Below, in pieces: positions 61,715 through 64,000 of a stretch of 64,000 bases of DNA (positions are counted from its first letter, which is position 1; each line of letters opens with the position of its first letter). This DNA is from Sitta carolinensis (taxonomy: Eukaryota > Chordata > Aves > Passeriformes > Sittidae). The stretch spans positions 63,920,863-63,984,862 of the forward strand of contig CM063284.1 of assembly GCA_032173965.1 (NCBI GenBank), read 5' to 3'. The notes below the pieces were generated by a model, which was not told the origin of the DNA, ran no database searches, and saw only the letters and a list, made by a program, of their open reading frames with translations. The translations under genes and the position numbers were made by a program.

Positions 61715-64000
61715 GTAAGTGGAATGACTTCATGCAGCACTTTCTATTTTGAGATATTCTATATCCCCTTGTACGGCAGACAGTTTCTACCACTTACTTT
61801 GTATTCGGGCAACAGAGTAAGGTACCTCAAATTAAGTCTGGAATGGTAACCATTCCCTCAAACCATAGCTAAAACCCAGACTAACAGACTGTGACTATTG
61901 CCAGATCACCTCTTTCTCCTCAGTGAAGTCTGGACATGACCAGTGGAGGTAGAAGCATAAGCCTCTGATGGCATCCAAAACTGCCCCCAAAAATGCACAT
62001 GAAAACCCATATTCCAAGCATGGCTAAAACAGTACCAAACAAAACATATGATGCTAATCCAAGTGTTACAACAAATTGTCCATTGTAGCAGGAAAACAGA
62101 GAAACACAGCCCTGAAAAGTGATCAGAACAATACTGACTTAAAAATTGTTAAGTGTACTATATTCATATTCTAGTATATTCATAAAGCAGATTTTTTTAA
62201 GGTAGGAAAAAACAGACAAAACAGGTTAATAAACTAAATGTAAATAATAAGGAAAAATCAAAGCTATAAACCAGAGGAAATCTGAGCTAAGAAACACAAA
62301 TATTTTGTGTGCAGATGTGTATGAAATTTAATACAATTCCTGATTCTTGATATCTTGGATAACACCTGTCTCTTTTCCAGACCTCAGTTTCAGAAGTTAA
62401 CTACTTTTTTCACACATGGTTTCAGAACTGCGGTCTCCTCAACACTGAAGTTCTGTCCTCCATCCCACACATGTTCCCAACTGACTCCAACCAGCCTAAG
62501 GTTAACTATAAATGCAATGGAAAGTCTAAAGTAGCTTTTTACTTAATTTTTCATTTTTTTCTGATGTGCTATTAGGCTATTTATAATGAATATAAAATAC
62601 ATATTTATTTTAATTAACAGGTAGGACAAACAAAGGCTCTAATATTTTACATATCTATTTGATTCAAAACACTAGATATGTGTTCTAGGTCTCTGTTTTT
62701 TCAGATTTTTATTACCAAATTCTGACTTCTTTTCATTCCATTAATGCTTTCAACAGGTTATTAAAAAGCACAGTCTTGCTAATTTACAGTAATGTTTAGG
62801 ATACCTACTCTAAATTTATGAAGAAATCAATAAATTAATCAACAAAAAGGAACTGAAAAGTGACAAAACACATTTTGCTCTATTACTGTGGCAATTCTAA
62901 ATGGTGTTTTAATTATTCATATAAATATCTCTAATGCATTAGTAAATGTGATGTATTGCACACCTACTTTTATTTTTTCTTAATTCTTGGGTCCCAATTC
63001 AGGAATGTGATTCCTTGCAGAAATACAAAGAAGGCCTCTGAATACTTTTTTTAGTATTTGATTTTATATAGTCAAATGCTGTCCAGATTACTTATTACTA
63101 TTACTTCAGAATACCACAAGATTACTTATTCCACAGCACTCTCTGCTAAGAGCATACCCATAGAGAAAGTCACGTAATGTCACAGAGCCTTGTAACACCA
63201 CACAGCACAACCATGGGGCAGAAGCACCTCTCCATCGCTCCTGCCATAGCCAAAAAAGCAAATTCCCAGAACTGCAGCTTGAAAGGGGAGGCAATTGTGC
63301 ATATTAACATTCCACTGAGAAAACGAGGATGAAACAATGAGCTAGTGAATATCTTTGGGAAGAGATGTCAGGGTCTAAATTCTGGGCCTGCCTGGCCAAG
63401 CCTCTCCTCCTTTTTCATCAATATGTAAAATTCTGTGCACCTTCAGTACCCAGCACCCTAGGCAATGCCATTTTCACTCATTCACATCCATGCTCACTCT
63501 GCCCATCCAGTAGCTACATTGAAGTAGTAACTACCCACCCTTGTCCCAGGAGAGACACCAACTGCACATAGAAAGCTGCAGAGCCTGTGAGTGATTTTGC
63601 ATAGAGGTGGAATTTTTCAAATTATGATAATGAACTTCAAAAGAGAGTGCACAGAGCTGCACATATACAGCCCCTTTTTACGTCAGAAGGCACATAAAGG
63701 GTTGACTAACCTCTACTGCTTATTTTACATTATAATCTCACCACTCCCTTATTTAGCAGCTTCCTCCTTAAGCCCTGGCATCTCTTCGCCATTTCCCTCA
63801 CAATCTTGGGGCCTTTTCCTCCTGAGATTATCATCTACTGGAAGTTCCCCCTCTCTGACCACTACCCACATCCCAGTCTTTGTTCTGGCTCCCTACAGCA
63901 CTCTGTCTGACAGGCTTCACATTCACTCCAGATTTGTTGCTGTCCTGCTCTTCAAAGCTTGTGAAGCAGGTTTTCATTCAGCTGCCCTCGCTGGCCAGGA
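61715..64000. other. AT-rich non-coding end of the window
   Basis: No gene is supported. The part from about 62560 to 63010 is very AT-rich, with several TAAT/ATTA cores and a perfect palindrome, CTAATGCATTAG, at 62931-62942. Acceptor-like tracts occur at 62380 and 63002 but lead into early stops or lack donors. Confidence 0.45.
62931..62942. promoter_or_regulatory. palindromic homeodomain-type site
   Basis: CTAATGCATTAG is a perfect 12-bp palindrome holding TAAT and ATTA two bases apart. This is the spacing known for cooperative binding of paired-class homeodomain dimers. It lies 40 bp downstream of a TTTAATTATTCAT stretch. Function is inferred only from the motif. Confidence 0.22.

Overview
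This window looks like a gene-poor stretch of a bird genome, either intergenic or intronic. The main evidence is a 5'-truncated CR1 LINE at about 30660-31622 whose 3' end matches the avian CR1 type, together with AT-rich vertebrate non-coding DNA, homopolymer and microsatellite runs, and a few ancient MIR/L2-like SINE remnants. CR1 also occurs in turtles and crocodilians, so bird is the likeliest reading rather than proven. I see no prokaryotic gene organisation, CRISPR array, operon, rRNA or convincing tRNA. Nearly all open reading frames are short, overlap on both strands and resemble no protein family, so they are treated as chance.

The best protein-coding evidence is the 3' end of a plus-strand gene. 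Two exons at 26449-26529 and 27504-27629 have good splice sites, share one phase-0 intron of 974 nt, and give one 68-residue reading frame ending in a very basic tail. I do not recognise the protein. Its upstream exons are not identified.

The second region of interest is 58.1-58.65 kb, a small CpG island. It holds a possible plus-strand first coding exon (58217-58249) and a phase-compatible 43-nt exon 3.4 kb downstream (61672-61714). A competing minus-strand first exon lies at 58610-58641. Weaker exon candidates are at 42804-43027 (+), 43068-43356 (-) and 44563-44817 (+). All of these need transcript or comparative support.

Region by region: 1-12 kb is non-coding, with several homopolymers, a G26 run leading into a TG/GA microsatellite (9807-9917) and a pair of AP-1 motifs. 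12-27 kb has a CpG-rich block, two MIR-like remnants and the plus-strand gene end. 27-31 kb is its downstream flank plus the CR1. 31-43 kb is non-coding, with homeodomain/octamer motifs and a palindrome near 32.4 kb, a (CATAC)n array at 38.9-39.07 kb and an 18-bp palindrome at 40.37 kb. 43-58 kb holds the weak exon candidates, a third MIR-like remnant and a T45 run. 58-64 kb is the CpG island, its possible exons and AT-rich, possibly conserved non-coding DNA. I found no multi-gene system that could be called a new biological pathway.
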